DNA from: Candidimonas humi
GTDB lineage: Bacteria > Pseudomonadota > Gammaproteobacteria > Burkholderiales > Burkholderiaceae_B
NCBI RefSeq assembly: GCF_019166065.1
Contig: NZ_JAHTBN010000002.1
Location: 62,001 to 126,000, forward strand
Length of the DNA: 64,000 bases
Direction of reading: 5' to 3'
Below the pieces are notes generated by a model. The model worked only from the letters and a program-made list of their open reading frames with translations. It had not been told where the DNA came from and did not search any database. Below, in pieces: positions 24,753-33,475 of this stretch. The first letter of the stretch is position 1. Each line of letters starts with the position of its first letter. Position numbers and translations under genes: made by a program.

Positions 24753-26255
24753 TTGAATACGCAATCTTCATTTGCCTCGCTCGGCTTGGCAGAACCCTTA
24801 CTGCGCGCCATTTCGGACACCGGCTACAGCCAGCCGACCCCGATCCAGGCGCAGGCCATCCCCGTCGTGATGCAAGGCGCCGACGTCCTTGCCGCTGCCC
24901 AGACGGGCACCGGCAAGACCGCCGGCTTCACACTGCCCATCCTGCACCAGCTCATGCAGCGCCCGCTGGCGCAACACAAGCCCGGGCGCCCGCGCTGCCT
25001 GATCCTGACCCCGACCCGCGAACTGGCGGCCCAGGTGGAAGAATCGGTGCGCACCTACGGCAAATACACCTCGCTGCGCACCATGGTGATGTTCGGCGGC
25101 GTCAATATCAATCCGCAAATCGGCGCGCTGCGCAAGCCCCTGGACATCCTGGTGGCGACCCCGGGCCGGCTGCTCGATCACGCGCAGCAGAAAACCGTCG
25201 ACCTGTCGGGCGTGGAAATCCTGGTGCTGGACGAAGCCGACCGCATGCTGGACATGGGCTTCATACGCGACATACGGCGCGTGCTCGCGCTGCTGCCCAA
25301 GCAGCGCCAGAACCTGCTGTTCTCCGCCACCTTCTCGGACGAGATCCGAGAGCTGTCGCGCGGCGTGCTGAACAACCCCGCCGAGGTCTCGGTGGCGCGG
25401 CGCAATACCGCCTCGGAACTGGTCAGCCAGAGCGTGGTCATGACCGAGCAATCGCACAAGCGCGACCTGCTCAGCCACATCATCCGCGAAAGCGGCTGGC
25501 ACCAGGTGCTGGTCTTCACCCGCACCAAGCACGGCGCCAACCGCCTGGCCGAAAAGCTCGTCAAGGACGGCCTGTCGGCCGCCGCGATCCACGGCAACAA
25601 GAGCCAGGCTGCGCGTACCCGCGCCCTGAGCGGCTTCAAGGACGGCAAGGTCGCCGTGCTGGTGGCCACCGACATCGCCGCGCGCGGCCTGGACATCGAA
25701 CAATTGCCCCACGTGGTGAACTTCGAACTGCCCAATGTTCCCGAAGACTACGTGCACCGCATCGGCCGCACCGGCCGCGCCGGCAGCGAAGGCTCGGCCC
25801 TGTCGCTGGTCGACTCCAGCGAAATCAAGCTGCTCGGCGCCATCGAGAAGCTGATCCGCAAGCCCATAGAACGCAGCACCGTGGCGGGCTGGTCGCCCTC
25901 GATGGTCAAGGCCGACCCCACCCCCGAGCGGCGCGAAGCCCAACCCGGGCGACGCTCCGGCCAGGGCCGCGGCCGCCAGGACGCGGCGCCGCATGCGCGC
26001 GGCGCGCGCCCGGCAGCAGCAGGCAGGTCGGCCCAGCCGGCAGGCAGGAACGCGGAAAGGCGCGACACGGACAGATCCGGCGCAGCGCGATCGGGCAGCG
26101 CCCGGCCGAGCTCGGCCCGACCGAACGCGGCCCGATCCGATGCGGGACAGCCCGGCATGGCGCGCTCCGACGCGGCAGGCCGGCCCGACGCCTCGCGGTC
26201 ATCCGGCCGCCGGCCGGCAACAAACGCCCCGGCGCTGCTGAGGAAATCCGCCTGA
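24753..26255 (+). CDS. rhlE: DEAD-box ATP-dependent RNA helicase, RhlE-like
   Basis: The 500-residue helicase shows the Q motif (GYSQPTPIQ), motif I AQTGTGKT, motif Ia PTRELAAQ, motif II DEAD (VLDEADRML), motif III SAT, and motif [12 protein letters not shown]. It unwinds short RNA duplexes in ribosome assembly or RNA decay. The start is most likely the TTG at 24753 with GGGAG upstream (product [12 protein letters not shown]), because no ATG is in frame nearby. The last 115 residues are a low-complexity basic tail rich in Arg, Ala, Ser and Pro, as in RNA-binding tails of RhlE proteins. Confidence 0.9.
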   Translation: MNTQSSFASLGLAEPLLRAISDTGYSQPTPIQAQAIPVVMQGADVLAAAQTGTGKTAGFTLPILHQLMQRPLAQHKPGRPRCLILTPTRELAAQVEESVRTYGKYTSLRTMVMFGGVNINPQIGALRKPLDILVATPGRLLDHAQQKTVDLSGVEILVLDEADRMLDMGFIRDIRRVLALLPKQRQNLLFSATFSDEIRELSRGVLNNPAEVSVARRNTASELVSQSVVMTEQSHKRDLLSHIIRESGWHQVLVFTRTKHGANRLAEKLVKDGLSAAAIHGNKSQAARTRALSGFKDGKVAVLVATDIAARGLDIEQLPHVVNFELPNVPEDYVHRIGRTGRAGSEGSALSLVDSSEIKLLGAIEKLIRKPIERSTVAGWSPSMVKADPTPERREAQPGRRSGQGRGRQDAAPHARGARPAAAGRSAQPAGRNAERRDTDRSGAARSGSARPSSARPNAARSDAGQPGMARSDAAGRPDASRSSGRRPATNAPALLRKSA

Positions 26256-26311
26256 TACGGATCCGCGATCAAAAAGACGAGAGCGTGGCCGCGCCTTGCC
26301 GTACTATTGCC

Positions 26312-26474
26312 AGTGTCGTGTCTCAGAAGTTCGTGCCCATAATGAAATTGACGGATTCGTGTGCAGGGCAAGGCGCAAACCGCAGCGATAGTCGTAACTA
26401 TCGCGAGGATTTGCAACGCCGGCCTGCGCGCGAAGACGCAATTTCATGGGTGCGAACTTCTGAGGCACGACACT
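26312..26474. repeat. 163-bp imperfect palindromic element
   Basis: The whole interval folds on itself. The left arm from 26312 (agtgtcgtgtctcagaagtt) matches the reverse complement of the right end at 26474 (agtgtcgtgcctcagaagtt). Complementarity continues through tgaaattg, gcagg and gcaaa to the central gatagt-cgta-actatc (26387-26402). Most differences in the outer arms are C/T or A/G changes that leave G-U pairs in RNA. It lies in the non-coding gap between rhlE and the LysE gene. It resembles ERIC-like or MITE-like palindromes, but no second copy was seen in the window. Confidence 0.8.
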
Positions 26475-26550
26475 AGCGTCCGCGGCATCGCGCCTTGTTC
26501 CTAAGGCGTGCTTGCCGTCCTGATCGCAAACCCGTGCGAGGCCTGCCGCC

Positions 26551-27180
26551 ATGTCACTGTCCACCTGGCTCACTTTTTTCGCCGCATCCTGGGCAATCTC
26601 GTTCTCGCCCGGCGCGGGCGCCGTCTCGGCCATGGCCGCGGGGCTCAAGTACGGCTTTCGGCGCGGCTACTGGACCACGCTGGGGCTGATCTCCGGCATC
26701 CTGTGCCAGTTGCTGGTGGTGGGCGTGGGCCTGGGGGCGCTGCTGGCGACGTCCGATCTGGGCTTCGCCATCGTCAAGTGGCTGGGGGTCGGCTACCTGA
26801 TCTACCTCGGCTGGCGGCAATTCCGCAGCGATGCCTCGCCCGTGGCCGTGGACACCGGCAACCCGGCGGTCTTCCGGATCCGCGAGCTGGTGCTGCGCGG
26901 CTGGCTGGTGAACGTCACGAACCCCAAGGGCACCGTATTCCTGCTGGCCGTGGTGCCGCAGTTCCTGGACCCGGCGAAGGCGCTGGCGCCTCAGTACCTG
27001 GTCATAGGGGCGACGCTGTGTTTCACCGACGTGGTGGCCATGGGCTGCTACACCGCCCTGGCCTCGCGCGTCCTGAAGCTGCTGCGCAAGCCGCGCCATG
27101 TCCGCTGGATGAACCGCGTCTTCGGCGCACTGTTCATCCTGGCCGGCACGGTGCTGGCATCGTTCGCCCGCCACAGATAG
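26551..27180 (+). CDS. LysE/RhtB family amino acid exporter
   Basis: The 209-residue protein has six predicted membrane helices. The family opening WAISFSPGAGAVSAMAAGLKYG and the later NVTNPKGTVFLLAVVPQFLDP are signatures of RhtB/LysE-type exporters, which expel amino acids or homoserine lactones. The substrate cannot be predicted. It is a single gene between the palindromic element and prfC. Confidence 0.9.
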   Translation: MSLSTWLTFFAASWAISFSPGAGAVSAMAAGLKYGFRRGYWTTLGLISGILCQLLVVGVGLGALLATSDLGFAIVKWLGVGYLIYLGWRQFRSDASPVAVDTGNPAVFRIRELVLRGWLVNVTNPKGTVFLLAVVPQFLDPAKALAPQYLVIGATLCFTDVVAMGCYTALASRVLKLLRKPRHVRWMNRVFGALFILAGTVLASFARHR

Positions 27181-27344
27181 ACACCATGCGCGCCGCACTC
27201 GATACCTGCGCCATGGCGCGCAAGACCGCAAGCCACGCCCGCGCCTTTCGGCAGCACACCGGCGGCCGATCTCACCCCGCAACAAGGGCCTGCGCAGGGC
27301 GCCGCCGCCTCGGGCGCGGCACGGACACACGTTAAAATCACCGC

Positions 27345-28952
27345 ATGAGCATCAAACAAGAAGTCGCGCGGCGACGCACCTTCGCCATTATTTCCCACCC
27401 CGACGCGGGCAAGACCACACTCACCGAGAAACTGCTGCTGTTCGCCGGCGCGATCCAGATCGCGGGCAGCGTCAAGGCGCGCAAGGCCAGCCGCCATGCG
27501 GCCTCCGACTGGATGGAAATCGAAAAGCAGCGCGGCATCTCGGTGGCGTCTTCCGTCATGCAGATGGAATACCGCGACTGCGTGCTGAACCTGCTCGACA
27601 CCCCGGGCCACCAGGATTTCTCCGAAGACACCTACCGCGTGCTGACCGCGGTGGACGCGGCGCTGATGGTGATCGACGCGGCCAACGGCGTGGAACCGCA
27701 GACCATACGGCTGCTGCAGGTCTGCCGCGCGCGCAACACGCCCATCATCACCTTCATCAACAAGCTCGACCGCGAAGTGCGCGAGCCGCTGAATTTGCTC
27801 TCCGAGATCGAATCGCACCTGGGCATGGACGCCGTGCCCTTTTCCTGGCCCGTGGGCATGGGCCGCAGCTTCGGCGGCGTGTTCGACATCCGCCGCAACC
27901 GCATGCGCGTCTTCAAGGCCGGCCAGGAACGGCGCGGCGAAGAAGACGAAATCATCGAGGGCCGCGACAATCCGGCGATCGCCGAGCGCTTCGGCGACAC
28001 CTACCGCCAGGCGAGCGAGGAAATCGACCTGATCGAGGCCGCGGCCCCGGCCTTCGACCACGCCGCCTTCCTGGCCGGCCGCCAGACCCCGGTCTTCTTC
28101 GGCTCGGCGATCAATAATTTCGGCGTGCAGGAAGTGCTCGACGCGCTGGTGGAGCTGGCGCCGCGGCCCGGTCCGCGCGCCGCGCTGCAGCGCGAGGTGC
28201 AGCCCGACGAGCCGCGCTTCAGCGGCGTGGTGTTCAAGGTGCAGGCCAATATGGACCCAGCGCACCGCGACCGCGTCGCCTTCCTGCGCGTCAGTTCCGG
28301 GCGCTTCGAGCGCGGCATGCGCCTGAAGGTGTCGCGCACCGGCAAGGAAATCCGCCCCAACAACGTCGTGTCCTTCCTGTCGCAACGCCGCGAACTGCTG
28401 GACGAAGCCTATGCCGGCGACGTCATCGGCATACCCAACCATGGCGTGCTGCAATTGGGCGACGTGCTCACCGAGGGCGAGAACCTGCAATTCACCGGCC
28501 TGCCCTTCTTCGCGCCCGAGCTGTTCCAGGCGGTAGAAGTCAAGGATCCGCTGCGCATCAAGCAACTGCGCACAGGCCTGACCCAGCTCGGCGAAGAAGG
28601 CGCGATCCAGGTGTTCAAGCCGGCAGCCGCCGGCGGAGCGCTGCTGCTGGGGGCCATAGGCCAACTGCAGTTCGAAGTGGTGGCGCATCGGCTCAAGACC
28701 GAATACGGCGTGGACGCGCGGCTCATGCCGTCGCGCTACAACATGGCGCGCTGGGTCACCTCGGACGACCCCAAGGCGCTGCGCAAATTCCTGGATTCCA
28801 ACGCCGCCAATATTGCCTACGATGTGGTCGATGCGGCCGCATTCTTGGCCAGTTCGCCGGCCCAGTTGCGGGTGGCCGAGGAACTCTACCCGGCCGTGCG
28901 CTTCCATGCCATGCGCGAGCATGGCGGGCAGGTCTTCGGTGACCAGGCCTGA
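27345..28952 (+). CDS. prfC: peptide chain release factor 3
   Basis: The 535-residue translational GTPase removes RF1/RF2 from the ribosome after termination. G1 is HPDAGKTTL (about 18-26), switch I contains EKQRGISV, G3 is DTPGHQDF and G4 is NKLDR. Domain II and the C-terminal RF3 domain (ending with the VADAAAFLASSPAQ-like region) are complete. It is an ordinary core gene with its own short upstream gap of 164 bases. Confidence 0.96.
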   Translation: MSIKQEVARRRTFAIISHPDAGKTTLTEKLLLFAGAIQIAGSVKARKASRHAASDWMEIEKQRGISVASSVMQMEYRDCVLNLLDTPGHQDFSEDTYRVLTAVDAALMVIDAANGVEPQTIRLLQVCRARNTPIITFINKLDREVREPLNLLSEIESHLGMDAVPFSWPVGMGRSFGGVFDIRRNRMRVFKAGQERRGEEDEIIEGRDNPAIAERFGDTYRQASEEIDLIEAAAPAFDHAAFLAGRQTPVFFGSAINNFGVQEVLDALVELAPRPGPRAALQREVQPDEPRFSGVVFKVQANMDPAHRDRVAFLRVSSGRFERGMRLKVSRTGKEIRPNNVVSFLSQRRELLDEAYAGDVIGIPNHGVLQLGDVLTEGENLQFTGLPFFAPELFQAVEVKDPLRIKQLRTGLTQLGEEGAIQVFKPAAAGGALLLGAIGQLQFEVVAHRLKTEYGVDARLMPSRYNMARWVTSDDPKALRKFLDSNAANIAYDVVDAAAFLASSPAQLRVAEELYPAVRFHAMREHGGQVFGDQA

Positions 28953-29176
28953 ACGCGCAATGAGCAGCCACGAACGGATCGTCCGGGGCCGGCGCAGCCC
29001 CGGCAAGCCGAGAACTTCTCTTAACATTCCCGGCGGCGCGCGCATGTTCTTGTTGTTTATACTAGGATCAGTCCTCTGACTGGCGATCGCCGTGGTGGGC
29101 AAGCGCCCAAGCGCTTCCCGGCAACCGCGGCAGCCGCCGGAGGCTCGTAATATTTCATGAACCGAGGGTAAGTCGC

Positions 29177-29851
29177 ATGTCCTGGCGTTTCCTCATTGTC
29201 GTATTGTTGGTTGCCGCAGGCGCTTCCGCCTGGGGCGGCCTGCACCTGGGAGACTGGCTGGTGGTTCACGCCCCCGTAGCGGCCACGGACATGCCCGGCC
29301 AGCCCAAGACCGACGCCGTTCCGGTGCTTGATGCCAACGGTCATCCCTATACGGCCCAACCGCCCCAGCCGCTGGTCAACGGCGGCTTCGGCATACCCAA
29401 GCCCATCCCGCCCGTCGCCTGGGAACTGCCCGAGAAGGCGCTGGTCGATGCCTCCAATCCCAATGCCGTCGTGGATCTGGCCACGACGACCATCACGGAA
29501 GACGAGGCCAAGCAGATCGCCGCCGCCGGCGGCGGCACCGGCCAGCCGCTGGTCGGCATCGCCGACGTGGGCGGCCTGAACCTGGGCGGCCTGGGCACGG
29601 GCGGCTCGCAGCCCATCCAGCAGGTACAGCCCGTGCAGCCAGTGCAACCCGTCGACACTCCGCCCCCGCCTCCCGCGCCTCCGCTGGACACGAGCGGCGC
29701 ATGGCGCGTCGCCCTGCACCGCGAGATCCTGGCCTGCGACGCACAGAGCTTCTTCGAAAGACCCAGTTGCGCCTGGACCGCCCGCAAGAAATACTGCGAG
29801 CCCAATAATGCCTGGGGCAAGGTGCCCGACTGCCCGGCCAAGAGCTTCTAG
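29177..29851 (+). CDS. hypothetical exported or anchored protein with QPV repeats
   Basis: I do not recognise this 224-residue protein. An N-terminal hydrophobic stretch (about residues 4-20, FLIVVLLVAAGASAWGG) could be a signal peptide or membrane anchor. The middle contains a short QPVQPVQPV repeat followed by a proline run (about residues 155-172). The C-terminal 50 residues hold four cysteines (ACDAQSFFERPSCAW, YCEPNNAWGKVPDC) that could form disulfides in the periplasm. It is followed by a strong bidirectional terminator. The 224-base gap before it holds no gene. Confidence 0.7.
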   Translation: MSWRFLIVVLLVAAGASAWGGLHLGDWLVVHAPVAATDMPGQPKTDAVPVLDANGHPYTAQPPQPLVNGGFGIPKPIPPVAWELPEKALVDASNPNAVVDLATTTITEDEAKQIAAAGGGTGQPLVGIADVGGLNLGGLGTGGSQPIQQVQPVQPVQPVDTPPPPPAPPLDTSGAWRVALHREILACDAQSFFERPSCAWTARKKYCEPNNAWGKVPDCPAKSF

Positions 29852-29901
29852 GCCCGCGCGCGTAACCAGGGCCCGCAGCGACATCCGAAGCAGGGCCCCC
29901 A

Positions 29902-29939
29902 AAGCAAAAGCGCCGCATTCCAATGCGGCGCTTTTGCTT
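29902..29939. terminator. bidirectional Rho-independent terminator
   Basis: A perfect 18-bp inverted repeat (29902-29919 with 29922-29939) has a GC core and A/T tails on both sides. It can end transcription of the plus-strand hypothetical gene and of the minus-strand bacterioferritin gene, which converge here. Confidence 0.9.
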
Positions 29940-29963
29940 GTTCGTCCGGCTTGTTCGCCCCGG

Positions 29964-30440
29964 CTACTCGTCGTCGTCCATTTGCGACTGCAGGTAGTTT
30001 TGCAGGCCGACCTTGTCGACCAGCTCGATCTGGGTTTCCAGCCAGTCTATGTGCTCTTCGGTGTCGTTGAGTATGTCCTGGAACAGGTCGCGCGATACGA
30101 AGTCGCGCACCGATTCACAGTACGCCATGCCTTCCTTCACGGTTTCCTGGGCAGCGGATTCCAGCTTGAGATCGCATTGCAGGATCTCGGGCGTATTCTC
30201 GCCGATCATCAGCTTGTGCAGATCCTGCAAGTTCGGCAGGCCGTCGAGCATGAAGATGCGTTCGATCAGGCGATCGGCATGCTTCATTTCACCGATCGAC
30301 TCGTCGTACTCGTGCTTGCCCATCTTGTTCAGGCCCCAATGCCGCAACATGCGGGCATGCAGGAAATACTGATTGATGGCGGTGAGCTCGTTCTTGAGCT
30401 GCTTGTTCAGATACTGGATGACGGTTTTGTCACCTTTCAT
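29964..30440 (-). CDS. bfr: bacterioferritin
   Basis: The 158-residue haem-containing iron-storage protein assembles in 24-subunit shells. The ferroxidase ligands are visible in [14 protein letters not shown] (Glu18), [10 protein letters not shown] (Glu51, His54) and DTEEHIDW (Glu127, His130). The haem-ligating Met lies at about residue 52 (GEMKHA). The start [12 protein letters not shown] is the family N-terminus and has a GGAG-type SD. Unlike many genomes where bfd abuts bfr, the ferredoxin gene bfd lies 516 bases upstream on the same strand. Confidence 0.95.
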   Translation of the reverse strand: MKGDKTVIQYLNKQLKNELTAINQYFLHARMLRHWGLNKMGKHEYDESIGEMKHADRLIERIFMLDGLPNLQDLHKLMIGENTPEILQCDLKLESAAQETVKEGMAYCESVRDFVSRDLFQDILNDTEEHIDWLETQIELVDKVGLQNYLQSQMDDDE

Positions 30441-30804
30441 GGCCTTGCTCCTGTAGGTTGCGCGGCTGCTTGCATCGCAGCACCAGGCGGGACGAACGCC
30501 CGCGGCGCGGCGCCATGGCGCCGTCATGAATGCAAGGCTAGCATGGGTAAGCGGCGATTTCACCCATCGCCGACGGGGGCGCGGACATGTACAGAGAACG
30601 GGGATGGGAACGCTAATGATTCAGCATGTAGCTAGCGCTTAAGGCCTTGCGGCGGCCGATGCCAGGACATACAAGGGCCGTGGGCGAGCCGCCCGGCGGA
30701 TTTCGGGCAAAAACGGGGACGAAGCAGCCCCGATGCGGGTGCGATGACGGCAATAAACAAGAGGAAAATCACGCCCGAGAAAATTGCAACAAAATGCAAT
30801 CAAG

Positions 30805-30828
30805 GCGTAAGAACGAGCGTAAGAACGA
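30805..30828. repeat. 12-bp direct tandem duplication
   Basis: Two perfect adjacent copies of gcgtaagaacga lie between bfd and bfr. The adjacent copies suit binding of a protein on one face of the helix or simple slippage. Confidence 0.7.
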
Positions 30829-30887
30829 GGTAGCACAGGGGGAGAGAAGGGAGAGGAATGCCCGGATCTGTACTTTGTCCCTGTACC

Positions 30888-30911
30888 TTCAGCTTTAGCT
30901 CTAGCTTCAGC
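30888..30911. repeat. 6-bp degenerate tandem repeat
   Basis: Four hexamers (ttcagc, tttagc, tctagc, ttcagc) follow each other about 45 bases after the bfd stop (in bfd's direction). This is a small microsatellite-like tract. Confidence 0.65.
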
Positions 30912-30956
30912 TGCGGACAAACTATCGGTAAAGGCGCACGCAGGCGCGGCGGCGAA

Positions 30957-31247
30957 TCAGGCGCGGCGCGCGACGACTTCTACCAGTTCGACCCGCTCGA
31001 CCGTGCTGACGTGGGCGTCGTTGGCCGCAGCGCCGGCGAGCACTCCGCCACCGCCCAAGCCGTATTCACTGGTGGCATGATCGGCATAGCGGCCGCCGGG
31101 CAAGTATTCGGCAACCGTCTCGGCGCAACAGCCGCAACAAGTCGCGACCCCAAGCTGGGCCTGCAGGTCCGGAAGCGAACTGGCCCCTTCCGCAATAGCG
31201 GAACGGACATGGCCTTCGGTGATTGCGTTGCAGATACAAATGAACAT
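30957..31247 (-). CDS. bfd: bacterioferritin-associated ferredoxin
   Basis: The 96-residue [2Fe-2S] protein reduces and releases iron from bacterioferritin. The four cluster cysteines are Cys4 and Cys6 in FICICN and the pair in TCCGCC (about residues 37-41, which contains four Cys in total). The usual Bfd is about 64-75 residues; this one has a C-terminal tail of about 40 residues rich in Gly, Ala and Val. The ATG at 31247 gives the family N-terminus; longer frames add unlikely hydrophobic residues. No SD precedes it and a predicted -10 box is only 8 bases away, so the mRNA may be leaderless. Confidence 0.88.
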   Translation of the reverse strand: MFICICNAITEGHVRSAIAEGASSLPDLQAQLGVATCCGCCAETVAEYLPGGRYADHATSEYGLGGGGVLAGAAANDAHVSTVERVELVEVVARRA

Positions 31248-31254
31248 GAGAAGA

Positions 31255-31283
31255 ATTATCATCCGGCACCAAGCAAAAAGCAA
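31255..31283 (-). promoter_or_regulatory. bfd promoter, possibly iron (Fur) controlled
   Basis: On the minus strand TTGCTT (31283-31278) and GATAAT (31260-31255) are 17 bases apart. The segment from GATAAT toward the start codon (gataattcttctcat) partly resembles a Fur box, which would fit low-iron induction of bfd. The Fur assignment is inference. Confidence 0.55.
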
Positions 31284-31380
31284 GCGCGAAATGTTGCACC
31301 GCATCGATCACCCTCTGCCGAGCCTGCCGTCGCCCCCCGAATGTGTGGCTCCGCCGCCGCAAAGCCAGCGGACCTAGGCC

Positions 31381-31422
31381 CTGCCGTCTGCCGTCTGCCC
31401 TCTATCGTCCATCGTCTACCGC
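31381..31422. repeat. 7-bp degenerate tandem repeat after rpoN
   Basis: Six heptamers run in series: ctgccgt twice, then ctgccct, ctatcgt, ccatcgt and ctaccgc. The tract starts 19 bases beyond the rpoN stop in the 194-base gap toward bfd. Confidence 0.7.
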
Positions 31423-31441
31423 CCAATACACAGCCCGCCGC

Positions 31442-32866
31442 TCAGCCCGACTCCAGCGCGGCCCTGGCTTTGCGCAGGGATGCGGGCTGTATGCCCGCGG
31501 CCTCGCGGTACTTGGCAACGGTGCGGCGTGCGATCACCACGCCGCGTTCGCCCAGGCTGGCCGCTATCTGGCTGTCCGACAGGGGCTTGGCGCCCGATTC
31601 CTGGGACACCAGTTGAATGATCAGCGTGCGCACCGCCGCGGCCGAGGTCGTGTCGCCATCGCCCGTTTCGAGCGCGGCGCCGAAGAAGCGCTTCAATTCC
31701 AGCACGCCCCAGGGCGTGGCCGCGAATTTCTGGCGGGTGGCGCGCGATATGGTGGATTCGTGCATGCCGAGGGCTTCGGCGATGTCGCGCAGCACCAGCG
31801 GCCGCATGGCCTGCATGCCGCGCTCGAAGAATTCCTGCTGGCGCTCGACGATGGCCTGCGCCACCCGCAAGATGGTGTCGAAGCGCTGGTTGACGCTGCG
31901 CAGCAGCCCGTGCGCCTGCTGCAGTTGTTCGTGCAGCGGGCCGCGCTCGCCGCTTTGCGCCAGCATGCGTTCGTACTGGCTGTCGATGCGCAGCCGCGGC
32001 AAGGTCGAGGGATTCAGGCGCGCTACCCAGCGTCCGCCCGCGCCCTTGGACACCAGCACCTCGGGCGTCACATAGTCGGCGACATTGCGCGCCCAGGCGC
32101 GCCCGGGGCGGGGCTCGAGCCCTTGCAGCAGCGCATGCGCGGCGCGCAGGGTGTCCTGGGTGCAGCCCAAGGCCGTACGCAGGCGCGCCAGGTTGCCGGA
32201 GGCGAGCAGGTCCAGGTGGTGCAGCGCCAGCAGGCGCGCGCAGGCCCGCACTTCGGGCTCGCCCTGAGCGCCGTCGCCTGCATCCGCCGCGTCCATCTGC
32301 AGCACCAGGCATTCGCCCAGGGAACGCGCGCCCACTCCGGGCGGGTCGAAGGACTGCAGCAGCCGCAACGCCGTGGACAATTCCTCGGGCTCGACGCCCA
32401 GTTCCGGCGGCAGGCAGGCCGCGATGTCCTCGAGCGGCGTCTGCAAATACCCGTCTTCGTCGAGCTCGTCGACCAGCAGGCTGACCAGCGCCGCGTCGCG
32501 CCCGCCGGCGCGCGTCAGGCCGAGCTGGCCCAGCAGATGCTGCGCCAGCGTTTCCGCCGCGGCCGCCTCGGGCCGCTCGAACTCGCCGTCCTCGTCGGAA
32601 CGGCGGCCCGGCAGCGTCAGGTTCGCCCAGTCGTCGCGCGGCTCTTCGGCGGCGGATTCGGGCCCGGCCGGTTCCTGTGGCTGGCCATCGGTGTCATACT
32701 CTGCATCCGCCTGGCGCTCGAGCAGCGGGTTGTCCTGCAGCGCCTGTGCGATTTCCGCTTCGAGATCCAGCGCCGAAAGCTGCAGGAACCGTATCGATTG
32801 CTGCAGCTGGGGTGTCAGCGCCAATTGCTGATGGTTACGAAGTTCTAATGAATGGCGCGATTGCAT
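31442..32866 (-). CDS. rpoN: RNA polymerase sigma-54 factor RpoN
   Basis: The 474-residue alternative sigma factor begins with the activator-interacting, glutamine-rich region I (LALTPQLQQSIRFLQLS). It has an acidic region II, core- and DNA-binding regions (SISRATRQ-like helix-turn-helix near ESTISRATRQKFAATP) and the RpoN box ARRTVAKYRE near the end. The start could be 32866 or the ATG at 32884 (six residues longer), which would overlap the divergent gene's start codon. It does not sit in the usual betaproteobacterial context beside lptB and hpf; here it is alone between bfd and a membrane gene. The protein looks complete. Confidence 0.93.
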   Translation of the reverse strand: MQSRHSLELRNHQQLALTPQLQQSIRFLQLSALDLEAEIAQALQDNPLLERQADAEYDTDGQPQEPAGPESAAEEPRDDWANLTLPGRRSDEDGEFERPEAAAAETLAQHLLGQLGLTRAGGRDAALVSLLVDELDEDGYLQTPLEDIAACLPPELGVEPEELSTALRLLQSFDPPGVGARSLGECLVLQMDAADAGDGAQGEPEVRACARLLALHHLDLLASGNLARLRTALGCTQDTLRAAHALLQGLEPRPGRAWARNVADYVTPEVLVSKGAGGRWVARLNPSTLPRLRIDSQYERMLAQSGERGPLHEQLQQAHGLLRSVNQRFDTILRVAQAIVERQQEFFERGMQAMRPLVLRDIAEALGMHESTISRATRQKFAATPWGVLELKRFFGAALETGDGDTTSAAAVRTLIIQLVSQESGAKPLSDSQIAASLGERGVVIARRTVAKYREAAGIQPASLRKARAALESG

Positions 32867-32882
32867 AGGTACAATATTTTGC

Positions 32883-33455
32883 ATGAAACAGAATCCGACA
32901 TCACAGCCCACCCGCCAGGATGACGTCCTGTTGCGCAATGCCCTGCTCAAGCTTACCGCGGCCCAGAAAATCACCTGCGTGGTGGTGATCGTCGTGGTGG
33001 CGCTGATCTGGTACGACCTGCTCAACCGCGTGGTAGCCTTCGGCCACGATCTGGACTACACGGGCCTGCATGCGCTCGGCCCCCAAGCCATCGAATTCGT
33101 GCAGCAGTACAACCCGTTCTTCTGGTGGGGCGTGGTCGCGCTCTGCACGCTAATTATTGCGTATTTTCTGTATCGCTACGTGCGCAGCAGCCAGGAAAGA
33201 GTGCGCGGCAAGCTGGTCAGCGCCGAAATGTTCACCGAGCTGGTGCGGCACCTGTCCGATCCCGCCAAAGAAGTGCTGCGCTGGGCCTGGCAAGACCGCC
33301 GCGACCCGGTCACCGTTGGCGATCTGCAACGCACCGCGCACGAACTCCGGGCGCGCCGCGCCGCCAAGATCACCCTGGCGCGCCAGCACGAACAGGCCCT
33401 GGACGCGGCCGATCCGGTTGCCAGCCCCGCCCCGAGCGGCTTGCAATCTTCCTGA
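32883..33455 (+). CDS. two-helix membrane protein of unknown function
   Basis: I do not recognise this 190-residue protein. Two hydrophobic segments, at about residues 28-48 (ITCVVVIVVVALIWYDLL) and 78-97 (WWGVVALCTLIIAYFLYRY), would span the membrane. They are followed by a charged cytoplasmic-type domain rich in Arg, Glu and Ala (about 98-190). Its start is only 16 bases from the rpoN start on the other strand, so the two genes must share a very compact control region. No known domain is evident. Confidence 0.7.
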   Translation: MKQNPTSQPTRQDDVLLRNALLKLTAAQKITCVVVIVVVALIWYDLLNRVVAFGHDLDYTGLHALGPQAIEFVQQYNPFFWWGVVALCTLIIAYFLYRYVRSSQERVRGKLVSAEMFTELVRHLSDPAKEVLRWAWQDRRDPVTVGDLQRTAHELRARRAAKITLARQHEQALDAADPVASPAPSGLQSS

Positions 33456-33475
33456 AAATATGGTCGACTACGGGG

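Larger units (their letters stand above)
30441..30956. other. 516-base bfr-bfd spacer
   Basis: No gene is supported. The region contains two short tandem repeats, described separately (30805-30828, 30888-30911), and a relatively AT-rich part at 30760-30840. A promoter for bfr probably lies in its left part, but I could not fix one. Confidence 0.5.
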
